Below are positions 6,649 to 6,833 of a stretch of DNA of 6,833 bases, in pieces. The stretch's first letter is position 1; every line of letters begins with the position of its first letter. The position numbers and the translations under genes were made by a program. The notes beneath the pieces are model-generated. The model was given only the letters and a program-made list of their open reading frames with translations. It searched no databases and was not told the origin of the DNA. The DNA comes from CAYMYN01 sp964394665. Its GTDB lineage: Bacteria > Planctomycetota > UBA1135 > GCA-002686595. The stretch is from positions 1 through 6,833 of the forward strand of contig CAYMYN010000077.1 of the NCBI GenBank assembly GCA_964394665.1. Reading direction: 5' to 3'.

Positions 6649-6833
6649 TCACTCGGCGAAGGTCACCGAGAGCGCCGAGCTGAGGTTGAATCCTGTTCCG
6701 CAGGGGCCCGCAGGGTCGCGGTACCAGGCCTGGAAGCGGCGCGTCGCGCCGGAGGGGATGCCGAGCAGGTGGACCAGGCCCGGCCCCCAGCTCGCGCGGC
6801 CTTCGGCGTCCGTGGTGCGCACGCCGAAGCGCA
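6649..6833 (-). CDS. Secreted-type protein, C-terminal end only (start lies beyond the right edge)
   Basis: The minus strand from 6831 to the TGA at 6651-6649 encodes the last 60 residues of a protein that begins outside the window. The fragment opens with RFGVRTTDAEGRASWGPG and contains RRFQAWYRDPAGPCGTGFNL, ending SVTFAE. It aligns with the C-terminus of the 794-aa exported protein at 2910-526, which has RMGVQS..., RTYQIWYRDSSPFCGTSNYNF and a short beta-strand end: shared R-x-G-V, R-[FY]-Q-x-W-Y-R-D, C-G-T, then an Asn-containing strand. It is therefore very likely another exported protein with the same C-terminal domain. The N-terminal content is unknown. The stop is followed by two hairpins. 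Confidence 0.85.
   Translation of the reverse strand, partial: RFGVRTTDAEGRASWGPGLVHLLGIPSGATRRFQAWYRDPAGPCGTGFNLSSALSVTFAE

Noticed and set aside
6437..6652. GTG start at 6652 for the sigma factor, overlapping the stop of the right-edge gene as GTGA
   Set aside because: The added 72 residues are low-complexity and would cross both hairpins; the ATG at 6436 gives the normal family length.

Overview
The window is very G+C-rich, with strong G/C preference at third codon positions and only a few short A/T-rich islands between genes. Its gene families point to a planctomycete (Planctomycetota). There is an ECF sigma factor of the Sig-70_X6/TIGR02999 type paired with a membrane Ser/Thr kinase carrying TPRs. 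Around this pair are secreted proteins ending in a Cys/Gly-rich domain of the form 'CFGDGSG..CPCGN ... YQ.WYRD...CGT' that I associate with that phylum. The phylum call is inference from gene content. All genes I accept are on the minus strand, so the transcriptional order runs from the right edge to the left.

Layout in transcription order. (1) 6833-6649: the last 60 codons of a secreted-type protein whose start lies outside the window. (2) 6645-6601: two tandem hairpins. (3) 6436-5825: an ECF sigma factor of 203 aa. (4) 5831-3048: a 927-aa Ser/Thr protein kinase with one transmembrane helix and eight TPRs. Its GTG start overlaps the end of the sigma gene. (5) 3047-2911: an intergenic leader holding one copy of a short motif, GCGGATT(..)CGGGGATTG. 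(6) 2910-526: a 794-aa exported protein with a signal peptide, an N-terminal beta-rich domain, seven repeats that look like a beta-propeller, and the same C-terminal domain as gene (1). (7) 501-466: a 16-bp hairpin that probably terminates gene (6). (8) 455-431: a second copy of the motif. (9) 387-1: the C-terminal part of an IS91-family transposase that has lost its start and catalytic half and runs off the left edge.

How the parts may work together. The sigma factor and kinase form a coupled pair. The sigma factor carries Q-P-T-A where classical ECF factors carry the acidic DAED-type residues of region 2.2. That matches the logic reported for kinase-activated ECF43 factors, in which phosphorylation of a threonine supplies the missing negative charge. 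I therefore infer that the membrane kinase switches on the sigma factor by phosphorylation. The neighbouring genes for exported proteins that share one C-terminal domain are candidate targets, but nothing in the sequence proves this. The motif repeated between genes is the best candidate for a shared control element. The left end is a scar of transposition.
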